The translations under genes were made by a program, and so were the position numbers. A DNA stretch of 64,000 nucleotides from Bubalus kerabau (lineage: Eukaryota > Chordata > Mammalia > Artiodactyla > Bovidae). Of the stretch, positions 35,002 through 46,226 are shown piece after piece. Each line of letters begins with the position of its first letter. Position 1 is the first letter of the stretch. Under the pieces are notes generated by a model, which saw nothing but the letters and a program-made list of their open reading frames with translations, was not told the origin of the DNA and did no database searches. The DNA lies in NCBI RefSeq assembly GCF_029407905.1, contig NC_073628.1, positions 50,489,501 to 50,553,500 on the forward strand, given 5' to 3'.

Positions 35002-35439
35002 GGGTGGAAGTTCTCAGCTATCATTGGCAAAGTGGCTGTCAAAAGTGGTTGGAATAATTCTTAGATTATTTTATTCTCTGTGTTGGACTTCCATTAGTGG
35101 AGTCTAATAGTGCCACAGAGCAGCAGGTTAGAAGTAAGGAGCAAGATGCCAAACCAAGGGGTTAAATAGCGCTATACTCAAGATACCAAGGCAGGCAAAT
35201 TCTTGTGGGTGACAAGCTGGTGGAAGGGAATATGAGAACTTTCATCTCTTTCTGATAGAGTCATTCTGTGCCCCCACACAGATGATGTTTACAGTAAATA
35301 ATAACAGCTACTGAGCTTGAAAACCACAGGCTGAAAACTGGAACCCTCCAGAACTTAACTGAGGCAAACATAAAATGGTCACACAGTGACTTCTCACATT
35401 TGTTGTTTTTAAAGTTGTAAGCAAATAACTCAGCTAAAA
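35002..35439. other. Intergenic stretch, no gene
   Basis: No repeat or gene recognised. Confidence 0.4.
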
Positions 35440-36060
35440 AACCTACTAAAAGATTTTTAGTGGATACAGACAAGATGATTCTAAAATGTATATGTAAAAG
35501 TGAAGGAACTATAATAGCTAAAACAATTTTGAAAATGAAGAATAAAGTAGTAGAAATCAGTCTACCAAATGTCAACACTTATTCTACAGTTACAATAATC
35601 AGAACAGAGTGATATTAAATGGAGGAATAAACTCATGGATTAGTAGAATAGAATAAAGCACTCAGAAACAGACCCACAAATATCCCCAAACAAAGGTGCA
35701 AATTCAGTGGAGGAAAGATAGTCTTTTCATCATATAATGCTGGAGCAATTGGACATCTACAGAGGAAAATTAATCGTGACCCAAGTGTCATACCTTAAAA
35801 ATTCTCTCAAAGTGGATCATGAACTTAAATGTAAAAGGTAAAAATGTAAAATTTGTTTTAAACAAAAAAGAAAATCCTTATGATCTGGATCAAGACAAAG
35901 AATCCTTAGACTTGAAACCAAAGTGTGATCTATAAAATCAAAAGTATATCAATGGGACTTTATCAAAGTTAAAATCTTTATTTTGCAAAATGTCCTGTGA
36001 AAAGGATAAAAAGGCAAGATACACTCTGGAAGAAAATATTTGCAAATCACAGAGTTAATC
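35440..36060 (+). repeat. Old L1 ORF2 fragment, plus orientation
   Basis: AAACAGACCCACAAATATCC, ATCTACAGAGGAAAATTAATC, AAAAAAGAAAATCCTTATGA and CTGGAAGAAAATATTTGCAA follow the order of L1 ORF2 just upstream of its C-terminal region. Highly decayed. Confidence 0.75.
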
Positions 36061-36561
36061 TGTGACTGGGTGGGTTTTGCACTCTACTGTAGAAGTTTGA
36101 TTCATTTCATTGCTAACTGTTATCTCCAGATGTATGCATTCCAACTACATCAAATTACGCTTTTTACTTAACAACATGAAACTTATAAATATTTACTTAG
36201 AGTCATGTAATGATTACATGTTTAATATTATTGAAATTCTGGAAAATTAATTCTCAAAACAGTAAGTCTAATTACTGACTTTATCTTTTTAATGAAAAAA
36301 TGACAGGGTGCTATATTTAGGAGCTGTCAGTACTTCAATACCATTTTTTACCTGTTTCTCAATTCATCAAATGTTTATTGACACTTTGCTGTGTTCAGAG
36401 GGACTGTTTTGCTTTGCTTTTTGCTGGAAAATGCAATTTTTATCATGGCTGCTCAGATGCTCTGCCAATATGCATATAAGTTCAGGAGAAAGTGAACATA
36501 GATTTCTTTTGGATAACTTGGTTTTTTGTTTATTTTTTCTAGATATACTGCTAATAGCTTT

Positions 36562-36905
36562 GTGAATATCATTTTTATTGCCATATAATTGCTTTACAAT
36601 GCTGTGTTAGTTTGTGCCATACAACAAAGTGAACCAGCTGTATGTATACGTATATCCCCTCCCCCTTGAACCCCCACACCACTCCGCTAGGTCATCACCG
36701 AGCACCGAGCTGAGCTCCCTGTGCTGTGTATCAGCTCCCCATTAGCCGTCCGTGTCACACACGGTGTGTACAGACGGCAGTGCTGCTCTCCCGGTCCATC
36801 CCGCCTCCCCTTCTCCCCGGGCCCACTTGCTGGTCTCTGCGTCTGCATCTCACTTCCTGTCCTTCAAACAGGTTCATCCGCGAAAGGGACTTTTAAATTT
36901 CATTC
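36562..36905 (-). repeat. L1-BT-type 3' UTR, minus orientation
   Basis: TTTTTATTGCCATATAATTG, TTACAATGCTGTGTTAGTTT, CAAAGTGAACCAGCTGTATG, then the C-rich 3' UTR body (GTATATCCCCTCCCCCTTGA, CTCCCTGTGCTGTGTATCAG). The CpG-containing middle is GC-rich relative to its surroundings. Confidence 0.82.
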
Positions 36906-36951
36906 ATGACTGCATTCCTTGTACAACACATGTTTAGTTCTACCATTATTT

Positions 36952-37160
36952 GGGGATTTCCTAGTGGCTCAGACAGTAAAGAATCTGCCTGCAATGTGAG
37001 AGACTTGGGTTCAGTCCTTGGGTCGAGAACATCTCCTGGAGAAGGGAATGGCTACGAACTCCAGTATTCTTGCCAGGAGAACCCCATGGACAGAGGAGCT
37101 AGGATGGCTATAATCCATGGGGTCACAAAGAGTTGGACGCAACTGAGCAACTTTGAGAGA
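36952..37160 (+). repeat. Bov-tA SINE
   Basis: Head GGGGATTTCCTAGTGGCTCA, B-box-like GGTTCAGTCCT, tail GGAGAAGGGAATGGCTACGA to CGCAACTGAGCAAC, followed by a GA run. The 158-codon frame spanning it (36906-37382) is not a gene. Confidence 0.92.
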
Positions 37161-37458
37161 GAGAGCAATTATTTTGAAGAGAAAATCACATGCAGATTTC
37201 TGAAGTGGACACACATGAAACGCCATCCCATATCCCTCTCCACTGTGAAGTTTCTCCTTTATTTAATCTTAAAATCTGAACAAACTAGATTCCTTCCACC
37301 GTTTTTACAGCAGCAATTAATCCTCAATCATCTTCTTTCAGATTCCCATGTTGAGGTCTCTTTGTTCAGATCACAGTGGTAATTAGATCATTACGTCAGT
37401 TGTTTCCATCTTTCCATCCCTTAATGGTTATCTCCATTGAGAGAGTGGCTGGAGGGAA

Positions 37459-37701
37459 TACTCCAATACTTTGGCCACCTGATGTGAAGAACTGACTCAT
37501 TGGAACAGAACCTGATGCTGGGAAAGATTGAGGGCAGGACGAGAAGGGGATGCCAGAGGATGAGATGGTTGGATGGCATCACCGACTCAATAGACATGAA
37601 TTTGGGTGGACTCTGGGAGTTGGTGATGGACAGGGAGGCCTGGCGTGCTGTGGTTCATGGGGTTGCAAAGAGACACTACTGAGTGACTGAACTGAACTGA
37701 A
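37459..37701 (+). repeat. BovB 3' end (243 bp) with 10-bp TSD
   Basis: TACTCCAATACTTTGGCCAC to GACTGAACTGAACTGAA. CTGGAGGGAA at 37449-37458 is repeated at 37702-37711. Strongly 5'-truncated, low divergence. Confidence 0.94.
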
Positions 37702-37711
37702 CTGGAGGGAA

Positions 37712-38231
37712 GATGTGAGAGGGAGCTTTGTGCTAAGTGTGCAGATTGTGTATTTGTGTGCAGAGATCAGCTCTCTGATGCAGATCACCAAGATGAAGAT
37801 GAGGAAGTGTGGTTAGCTCAGTCTGAGCACATTGCTACCAGCTTCTCAAACATCTTTACTGAGATAGCTCTTGTGTGTGTGAGATATAAGTGTGTGAATG
37901 TGTTTTCTCAGGGGTCCATAGTCTAATTCCATCAAAACCCTTCAGCTCAAACTTTCTTTGAAGTATTGTGCTTTATGTTTAAAATGTATATGCTTTTTGG
38001 ATCTTAATAGCCTAATTATGTAGTATTTTTTATTAACATCTCCACCTGAGACTTCCTGCGTGATTGCCAATCCCGTTCCCTCTTCCTAGGTGCACAGGAC
38101 AACACCTTCCCAGCCCCTCCTGGAACTGGTAACCCAGGCTGTGGGGTGAGGGTCCAGGCACTGGGAGGCGGGCAGAAGTTCTGTAATGCTCTTCCAGGTC
38201 TGGACACAGAACTCCACAAAAGGTCTCGCGT
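37712..38231. other. Intergenic stretch next to a minisatellite
   Basis: No gene recognised. The last 130 bp become GC-rich and lead into the tandem array. Confidence 0.45.
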
Positions 38232-38476
38232 GCCGGCTCGTTCTCCGCCACGGCAGCCTTGCAGGTGAATGCAGCAGTGAGCCGGCTCGTTCTCCGCCAC
38301 GGCAGCCTTGCAGGTGGATGCAGCAGTGAGCCGGCTCGTTCTCCGCCACGGCAGCCTTGCAGGTGGATGCAGCAGTGAGCCGGCTCGTTCTCCGCCACGG
38401 CAGCCTTGCAGGTGAATGCAGCAGTGAGCCGGCTCGTTCTCTCCCATGGCAGCCTTGGAGGTGAACGCAGCAGTGA
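38232..38476. repeat. 49-bp minisatellite, 5 copies, CpG-rich
   Basis: Units begin at 38232, 38281, 38330, 38379 and 38428, each starting GCCGGCTCGTTCTC and ending AATGCAGCAGTGA or GATGCAGCAGTGA. Units 1-4 differ at about one site (GTGAATG or GTGGATG); unit 5 is more diverged. Each of units 1-4 holds four CpGs. Because 49 is not a multiple of three, the antisense strand stays open in all three frames (frames starting at 38672, 38503 and 38481), each cycling through the same peptides. These are not genes. Confidence 0.96.
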
Positions 38477-38769
38477 CACACGACGCAGACAGTTGGCTAT
38501 CACTGTGTCCCGCCCTGCATGGAAGAGGCAGCCTCAGTGTAGAGCATACTGTGACCTGGTCAAGACGGAGAATTTTGCTGTGATACAGGACTAATGAGGT
38601 AGGAGACGGATGGGCCCCTGGGCTGGACAGCTGGTGTTTGTCAAGTTGAGTAAAACTGCAATTTGTTCTCATCCAGACACTCTATGGACAAAGTTCGTGG
38701 CGAAAGCTGAGCTCGGCTGAGGTGAAGCGATAACGTGCCCATTCCAGAGGTCAAGGAAAACTTCCCAAT

Positions 38770-39575
38770 CTGCACGTGGAAGTTTCCTTGCGGGTCAAAA
38801 GAGAGGGGGGTGCAAGCCCATAACATACGTGGACATACCCCCACAGCCCTCAGGGCTGGAAGCTGTCAGCAAAAAGTGGTGAGCACATCTTGGGGAGAGT
38901 CCTAGGACCAGTCAGGTGGGAGGAAAGAAGCAAGGCCAAAAATAAACACAGACCTCAAAGAACTGTCCTATGTGGTGACTTAAGTCACCTCAGGATGCCT
39001 GCACTCTCCATGGGTGTGTCTTTCTGCCTTGTTTCAATTTTAAATAAACAATCTGTTTCTCTGTGTACTAGCCCACATGTTTTGCTGTGTGTCTCTCAAG
39101 TCTCTAAACTTTGTAGTTGTTTTCACAGACTTTGCCTCCTTGAAACATTCTTTCATGAATATTGAGGGCCACTTTGCTTCTAGCCTCTAGCCCTTGGCGG
39201 TTTAGTGGCTACGATTCCTGGTTTCCATCCAGGTTGCTGCTGCTGCTGCTAAGTCGCTTCAGTTGTGTCCGACTCTGTGCGACCCCATAGACGGCAGCCC
39301 ACCAGGCTCCCCCGTCCCTGGGATTTTCCAGGCAAGGACACTGGAGTGGGTTGCCATTTCCTTCTCCAATGCATGAGAGTGAAAAGTGAAAGTGAAGTCG
39401 CTCAGTCGTGTCCGACTCTTAGCGACCCCATGGACTGTAGCCCACCAGGCTCCTCCATCCATGGGATTTTCCAGGCAAGAGTACTGGAGTGGGGTGCCAT
39501 TCCACATTCAATTCCTGTGTAGAGAACTAAAATCTCTCTTTAGGACTGCTCAACTACTGTCTCTACAAGATCGCT
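38770..39575 (+). repeat. LTR-like repeat, copy A, carrying a Bov-A2
   Basis: Shares ordered blocks with 60480-61302: GGGTCAAAAGAGAGGGG, then GAGTCCTAGGACCAGTCAGG, then an AATAAA-type signal (TTTTAAATAAACAATC near 39040), then CTTCTAGCCTCTAGCCCTTG and TTTCCATCCAGG, the Bov-A2, then AGAGAACTAAAATCTC. The order fits an LTR or LTR-SINE composite. TG...CA ends were not located and the family is not named. Confidence 0.6.
39234..39500 (-). repeat. Bov-A2 SINE within the LTR-like repeat
   Basis: Antisense dimer from TTGCTGCTGCTGCTGCTAAG to GGAGTGGGGTGCC. Flanks TTTCCATCCAGG and TTCCACATTCAATTCC suggest a TSD that has been partly lost. It sits at the same internal point as the SINE at 60959. Confidence 0.93.
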
Positions 39576-40224
39576 AAGAATATAGGGGTGATTTGTTACA
39601 GCAGCTATATTACTTGTCCTGATATCTTTATAGCAATTTTTTCCTACCCCCTGCATCTATTATGATGCGATTTCATTGAGTTCATAAAATTTGAAAATGG
39701 GGCTAAATTGAAGGATGATAATGAGATTTAGGATCTAGGCAATTTCTCTCCTCTTTCTTCTTGCTGTGACAATGTTTCTAGACCTAAGACTAATACAATG
39801 TATGGATACCAGAAATATTTGTTCTTTTACTTTTCTTTGTTCCCAAAGCTCAATGAGCTTTACTGTGGTAATCACTGAGAGAAGATGCCCAGAATACCGC
39901 ACAAGATGCAAGGGCCTATCCTATACCGCACAGAATACTGTACAAGGGGCTAGTTGGGCTGAAATTTTGGCAAATGAATCTTCTTGACAGGAGAAAAAAT
40001 TGTTTGCATCACTTGGCAGATTTAAAGTGTTTCTGATCTACTGTCATTCTACCAGTATATATCAATTTTTATTGAAAAATGGTGACTAATGATGCAATCA
40101 GTTTACACTAATGTGATCATTTCCATCACTTGTATTTTAAGAATTTCAAAAGAGTCCATTATTCCCATATTAACTGTCTTCATCAAATGCAAATCTCAGG
40201 ATTTGCTCCAGTTTCAGCTGTGCT
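39576..40224. other. Intergenic stretch, no gene
   Basis: AT-rich, with no recognised element. Confidence 0.45.
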
Positions 40225-40355
40225 ATACTGTACTAAGTTGCTTCAGTTGTGTCTGACTCTTTGTGACCCCATGGACCACAGCCTGCCAGGCTCCTCCATC
40301 CATGGGATTTTCCAGGCAAGAATACCGGAGTGGGTTGCCGTTTCCTCCTCCACCA
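40225..40355 (-). repeat. Partial Bov SINE monomer, minus orientation
   Basis: ATACTGTACTAAGTTGCTTC, then GACTCTTTGTGACCCCATGG, ending TTGCCGTTTCCTCCTCCA. Only the BovB-derived monomer is present, with no tRNA-like head and no second monomer. Confidence 0.88.
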
Positions 40356-40850
40356 GTTTTCAGCACTTATCCCCAATTTTCCATGGTCACAACCAGGATA
40401 AGTCACTTGGGGGTGTACTTTCGTTACCGTCAGCTTTTGAGTAGCCTACAGAATTCCCTCAGCCATTTCTTCCATCAGCTATCTCTCACCAGCAGTTCTC
40501 AGATGTTTCTTATTCCCAAACCACCCTATGGTTTGCTCATTGTTCTCACGGACCATTAATTTTAAGTGAATAGAAAGAGACACGATAAGTACTTAAGTTA
40601 TAAAAATGGAACATAATATTAATGGCAAAAATAATTGTTTCGTGTCTGTGGAAGAGACATGATCTCATTGCTAACCTTTTTCACTTTTGTCTCAATAATT
40701 CAAGCATTAGGTTCTACAAGCATTATGCTTCTTTCCTGTCTCTTACTGCTACTAAATTAGAGGCTAAAATGACAGTTATCGATGATTGGGAATGTGAGTG
40801 CTTGATGGCTCCATCTGATTAATCGGGATACTCAGGTCAAATATTGTTTG

Positions 40851-41055
40851 TTGTTTAGGCGCTCAGCTGTGTCTGACTCTTTTGCGACCCCATGGACTAT
40901 AGACCGCCAGGCTCCTCTCTCTATGGGATTTCCCAGGCAAGAATACTGGAGTGGATTACCACTTCTCTAGGGGATCTTCCCTACCCAGGGATAGAACCTG
41001 TGGCTCCTGAATTGGTAGGCAGATTCTTAACTGCTGAGCTGCTGGGGAAGCCCAT
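40851..41055 (-). repeat. Bov-tA SINE, minus orientation
   Basis: TTGTTTAGGCGCTCAGCTGT to the tRNA-like end TTCTTAACTGCTGAGCTGCT, GGGGAAGCCC. Flanks ACTCAGGTCAAAT and ATTCAAGTCAAAC are a diverged TSD. Confidence 0.93.
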
Positions 41056-42075
41056 TCAAGTCAAACATAGACCTGAAATTAATGGAGAGATTTAGTAAGT
41101 AGTACCTTGAAAACTCTAGGACCACAATTATATCGAAATGTGGCAGTTTGAGTTTACTTGAGGATAGTGACAAACGAATTCTCAGTCTACCCTGGTCACA
41201 TTTCATTCTGTCAAGCAATTGTTTCCATTTTATTGCTGCATCTTGATGTGGCTTTTAAGCATACCCAAGATTTCACTGTCTTGTTTTCTCTAATGAGAAA
41301 TAAAATCATCAAATATTGGGAATGAATCAATTTCCTAGTAACTGGAGCGTTTTTACCCTAGCTTGTTTTGTCTTGTCTTGTTTTAATTCTGACACCTTAT
41401 CCTCACCATGGAAAACTGGCAAAAGTTCATTTCTCCTGCGGTGAGTTCAGGATTGTTAAGATAATTGAAGATATTGCTGAGATGCACTTTGCATTTGAAA
41501 TGATAGAAATCGTGTTTATTGAGATTATTAATATCATGAAGAAATGTCCCATCCCTGATTTTACAGCTCCTAGGAGCACATTTCTCTCTGCCAGCCAGCA
41601 TTCCTCAGCGATGAAAAGCAGTGTTTTACATTCAACCCCCATTTCTTGGCAGAATGTGCTCGAAAGGTGGATATTCAATAGGTGCAATTTGATGGTAGTT
41701 ATAATTTTCACTATTTCCTTAAACACAAAATTGCGATCAGGAGGCTCTGTCACCACAGATTGTTCATTAACCCCTGAAAACCAAGAAGTGCATGGGTCTG
41801 CATTCAGGGATGGTGTTCTGTTGTCGTGAGAATCTGGGCCCTTGTCAGAACTGAGCACAGCACATCGCCAGTCTTCATGATGGCTCCAAAAGAAACTTTA
41901 AATCAGAACATCCCTTCTCCTGTGGTTTGGATTTTCTGTGTTACAGTATCACTAAGTCATCAAGTACTTCCTCCATATGCATCCTCCCCTGCAGTGGCTG
42001 AAAAGAGAAACACTGAGGCACACCGTTTGATGAGCGTCTTCCACCACTGATACTATGCCATTTCCAGCAGTGGTC
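41056..42075. other. Non-repetitive-looking intergenic block
   Basis: Contains overlapping long frames on both strands: 41368-41829 plus (153 codons) and 41427-41858 minus (143 codons). Neither shows a domain I recognise, and neither starts in a convincing context. They could be an old pseudogene or chance. Confidence 0.4.
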
Positions 42076-42079
42076 TTTT

Positions 42080-42627
42080 TGTAAATTTTTAAATTTGTAA
42101 TTTTTATTGAAGCATAGTTGATGAACAATATTGTATACGTTAAAGATATACAATATAGTAATTCACAATTTTTAGAGCTAATACTCCATCTACAGTTGAT
42201 TACAAAATATTGGCTACATTCCCCCATGTTGTACACTATATCCTTGTAGTGTATTTCATACCTAATAGTTTGCACCTCTCACTCCCCTGTCCCTATATTG
42301 CCCCTGACCCCTCCCCTCTCCCCACTGGGAACCACTAGTTTGGTCTCCAGTTGCTGCAAGTGGCATGATTTCCTTCTTTTTTAAAGCTGAACAATATTCC
42401 ATTGTATATATATACACCACGTCTTTTTCCATTCATCTGTTGATGGACACTTAGGTTCATAGCAGCGCTATAAATAATGATGCTACGAACAACGTGGTAC
42501 ATCCGTCTTTCTGAATTAGTGTTTTCATTTTTTCAGATATAGATCCAGGAGTGGAATTTCTGGGTCATAATCGTAGTTCAGTTTTTAGTTTTTGTGGAGA
42601 AACCTCCATACTGTTTTCTGGCAGTGT
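42080..42627 (-). repeat. L1 3' end, minus orientation
   Basis: Antisense L1 3' UTR (GTAATTTTTATTGAAGCATA, CTCCCCTGTCCCTATATTGC) leading into the ORF2 end (AATATTCCATTGTATATATA, CATTCATCTGTTGATGGACA, TGTGGAGAAACCTCCATACT). Ends where the ORF2 C-terminal coding stretch breaks off near 42625. Confidence 0.88.
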
Positions 42628-43083
42628 TTTTTATATAGATTTTGACGGGTTATTAACATTGGGTGGCCAGAGTTACCGGCATATAGGAAAAAGATAACCC
42701 AGATCCATTTTTTTCCAAGAGGAGCATAATTTGATGTCTCTTGTATTTTTCCAGTGGCAAAATTCATATGTTTTATACTGAAAGGTATGACTATGGTCAC
42801 TCATTGCCACAGAGCACTCTGCTTTATGTGCTAATAATACACTTGGGCAAAGCCTCGTTAAACACAATGTACTGGAGCAAATGAATTTTCAGTTAAACTA
42901 AATCCAATGTCCAGCTATCATTTCTATTCTTCTTAATTTCATTTTCACTTCTAGCTATTCTTGCACAATAATCATCTTGGCAGTCACTTTTCCCAAACGG
43001 ATAGGTTCTCGTTCTTGCCCTGCACTGAGGTCCATCTCCGTCGTATAGAGCGACGCACTTTGACAAGAGGTAGCTTCTCAGAA

Positions 43084-43303
43084 AGGACTTCCCAGGGGGC
43101 GCTAGTGGTAAAGAATCCACCTGCCAATGCAGGAGATGCAAGACATGCAGGTTCGATCCCTGGGTTGGGAAGTTCCTCTAGAGTAGGAAGTGGCAATCCT
43201 CTCCAGTATTCTTGCCTGAAAAATTCTATGAACAGAGGAGCCCAGCAGGCTACAATTCATGGGATTGCAGAGTCAGGTGTGACTGAGAACCGAGTACAGA
43301 CAG
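43084..43303 (+). repeat. Bov-tA SINE with 12-bp TSD
   Basis: Head GGACTTCCCAGGGGGCGCTA, B box GGTTCGATCCC (43151), tail to CGAGTACAGACAG. AGCTTCTCAGAA at 43072-43083 is repeated at 43304-43315. The tRNA-like promoter boxes are well kept. Confidence 0.95.
43091..43105 (+). promoter_or_regulatory. CTCF-core-like motif in the SINE head
   Basis: CCCAGGGGGCGCTAG in the Bov-tA head matches most of the CTCF core consensus (AGRGGGCGCT). Other Bov-tA copies in the window have TGGCTC here instead, so this copy is distinctive. Motif match only; binding is inferred. Confidence 0.45.
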
Positions 43304-43315
43304 AGCTTCTCAGAA

Positions 43316-45242
43316 CAGCCAGAGAGTATTCACCTCTGCGAGAAGATTCCAAACATCTAAATCTGTGACTCTTACCAGCAGGGATCTCTTGAGCATCAAA
43401 AGTTCAGGAAAATACCCTCAGATATCAGGACTAGATATTATACTTTAGACACATACTTCTTTTTAGGCAGAAATGGACATTTGCATTCTAGGTCATATAT
43501 ATTTTTTATATGATAAATAGAAAGTATAACCTCTGATTTTTTTTCTACAGAACAATCTGCTTATATAAAGCATGAAGACATAAAGGTTTGCGAAGGAGGG
43601 TTTTCAGTCTTTTCCTTAAGGACCTTACACCCATTACCAGAAGTTCCTGAATATGTGTTTAAGGCTTGATTCATTCAGAGGATGTTCTGTAAGACAACTG
43701 CTGAGCTCACATACAAAGTGAAAAAGAGTTGGCCACAGTTGTTCAATAAATACCCACAAGGCTGGAAGAGTCAGTGCAAAAATATGATTTGGCCCCTGCA
43801 TGCAAAGATTTTATTAAATATCAGAACTCTAATATGGGGTTTTCCTTTTTATTCCTTTAAATGAATGACTTTCCTTACCATTTATTCAACAAATATTTTT
43901 TACCATCTCCAAAGTGCCTGATTGATAGGCTTCTAGTATTGAACATAGTTGACAAAATTGCCTACATACACACACAGAGAGAGACACACACACACACATA
44001 TATGGTATGCTTATAGAACTCCCAACTTAATGGAGAGACAGACCCAGAAACTGAATTACCCTAGTGTGCAAAGTGGGATAGTAAACCTAAGATCGTTTTC
44101 TAGTGTGAAGGAAAGAGTGCACAGTTCTGGGTGGAGGAGAGGGTAAACGGGAAAGCTTCCTGATAGAAGACACGCCTAAGTTGAATCTTAAGAATAACCA
44201 GGGCTTGGCCAGAAAACAGTGGAGGAGAAAGTAGAAAGTATTTCAGCATGAAGACATGATGGTCATGCTGATGAAAACCAGCTGGTGTGTGGTGTGTTGC
44301 TGGTGCAGCTGGTGCTGCTGGAACCTGGAGGCTGAGATAGGGAGGCCTTGGTCTTCACACAGCTGAGGTTGGGGAAGGAGAAAAGATTTACAGCAGGGGA
44401 GTCACAAGCTCAGTGTTTTGAGCACCAACTCTGTGCCCTAATAGTGTGATGAGCTGCTGAAGCTACAAAAGTATGTAAGGCCCCGTAGGTCTGTGATCTG
44501 AAGCTGCTTGCTTCTGCACTACCCATTTTTTCCAGCACTTTCTTGTTCTACTCAAGACCTCTCAGCCTTGACCCACACCCAGCACAGCTTTCCTCTCCAC
44601 ACAGTGCTGGTTGGAGGGTCAGCGTCCAGTCCTCGTCCTGTAGGCCAGATCTAGATCCAGGACGTAGGATGGGGAAGTTACTCCCAAATTCCTTGGCAAG
44701 ATTAATACATTAGGTCTCATTTGAGAAGCATTGTATTGTCTCCTACCGTGTCATCCTGTACTTCACAGCTTCAGGAAACGGTGACGACCAAAGACCTCCA
44801 TACCATTGCAAACGAGTCCACCTCCATGGGGAAACTTTGAACCAAACCCATTCTTCAGAAACGGATGTACCTCTTCCAAGAATTTTTTCCCCTTGGGTCC
44901 GTGGACCCTTTGAAATGTGAGCTCCATTAATCTGTTTGTAAAATTCAAAATTTTACAAAGAGAATGTGCTTGTCTGTTAAGAATAAACACTAAACTTTTT
45001 ATATTTAACCAAAAAACCCAAAGTTAATTTTACAAAACGGTCACTTTTTTTCTCTCCAAGTATTCCATAGGGCTTTTCATTGAATTTACATCTCTCTTAT
45101 GTACCCACTCCTATCCACACCCTGTAATTTTTGTTTTGTTTTTTTTTTGGTCTTTATGTTCCGTATTTTTTTTTTTAACAAAAGCATGTACTACTACTAA
45201 ACCTTTATAAACTCCCTATTCCTCTCTCAAAACCCTATTTCT
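43316..45242. other. Intergenic stretch with a CA/GA short repeat
   Basis: A (CA)n/(GA)n run at about 43965-44000 is the only clear structure. Several T-rich tracts lie near 45130-45180. No gene recognised. Confidence 0.45.
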
Positions 45243-45255
45243 CTCACCGCCTTCT

Positions 45256-46210
45256 TTTTTTTTTTTTTTTTTTCTTTTTTTTAAATTTTATTTTTAAACT
45301 TTACATAACTGTATTAGTTTTGCCAAATATCAAAATGAATCTGCCACGGGTATACATGTGTTCCCCATCCTGAACCCTCCTCCCTCCTCCCTCCCCATTC
45401 CATCCCTCTGGGTCGTCCCAGTGCACCAGCCCCAAGCATCCAGTATCGTGCATCGAACCTGGACTGGCAACTCGTTTCATACATGATATTTTACATGTTT
45501 CAATGCCATTCTCCCAAATCTTCCCACCCTCTCCCTCTCCCACAGAGTCCATAAGACTGTTCTATACATCAGTGTCTCTTTTGCTGTCTCGTGTACAGGG
45601 TTATTGTTACCATCTTTCTAAATTCCATATATATGCGTTAGTATACTGTATTGGTGTTTTTCTTTCTGGCTTACTTCACTCTGTATAATAGGCTCCAGTT
45701 TCATCCACCTCATTAGAACTGATTCAAATGTATTCTTTTTAATGGCTGAATAATACTCCATTGTGTATATGTACCACAGCTTTCTTATCCATTCATCTGC
45801 TGATGGACATCTAGGTTGCTTCCATGTCCTGGCTATTATAAACAGTGCTGCGATGAACATTGGGGTACACGTGTCTCTTTCCCTTCTGGTTTCCTCAGTG
45901 TGTATGCCCAGCAGTGGGATTGCTGGATCATAAGGCAGGTCTATTTCCAGTTTTTTAAGGAATCTCCACACTGTTCTCCATAGTGGCTGTACTAGTTTGC
46001 ATTCCCACCAACAATGTAAGAGGGTTCCCTTTTCTCCACACCCTCTCCAGCATTTATTACTTGTAGACTTTTGGATCGCAGCCATTCTGACTGGTGTGAA
46101 ATGGTACCTCATAGTGGTTTTGATTTGCATTTCTCTGATAATGAGTGATGTTGAGCATCCTTTCATGTGTTTGTTAGCCATCTGTATGACTATACAAGCA
46201 ATTCCTACAG
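45256..46210 (-). repeat. L1-BT 3' portion with readable ORF2 C-terminus
   Basis: Poly-T at 45256, then antisense 3' UTR, then a 187-codon minus-strand frame (45618-46181) that is an uninterrupted L1 ORF2 C-terminus (CWWECKLVQPLWRTVW, LPYDPAIPLLGIHTEE, WIRKLWYIYTMEYYSA). The 5' side is truncated. CTCACCGCCTTCTTTT at 45243-45258 against CTCAACGCCTTCTTTT at 46211-46226 is the TSD (15 of 16). An intact frame indicates a recent insertion; the element is not autonomous. Confidence 0.95.
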
Positions 46211-46226
46211 CTCAACGCCTTCTTTT

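Noticed and set aside
38232..38476. CRISPR-like array
   Set aside because: Units are directly abutting with no unique spacers, in vertebrate DNA; this is a minisatellite.
38016..38672. 218-, 156- and 131-codon antisense frames as a repeat-protein gene
   Set aside because: They are the three frames of a 49-bp minisatellite; the open frames follow from the unit length.
43084..43303. A tRNA gene, because of A- and B-box-like motifs
   Set aside because: The sequence continues into a BovB-derived tail and has TSDs, so it is a tRNA-derived SINE; no cloverleaf with an anticodon arm can be supported.
45618..46181. 187-codon minus-strand frame as a gene
   Set aside because: It is the C-terminus of L1 ORF2, followed by the L1 3' UTR and poly-T, with a TSD.
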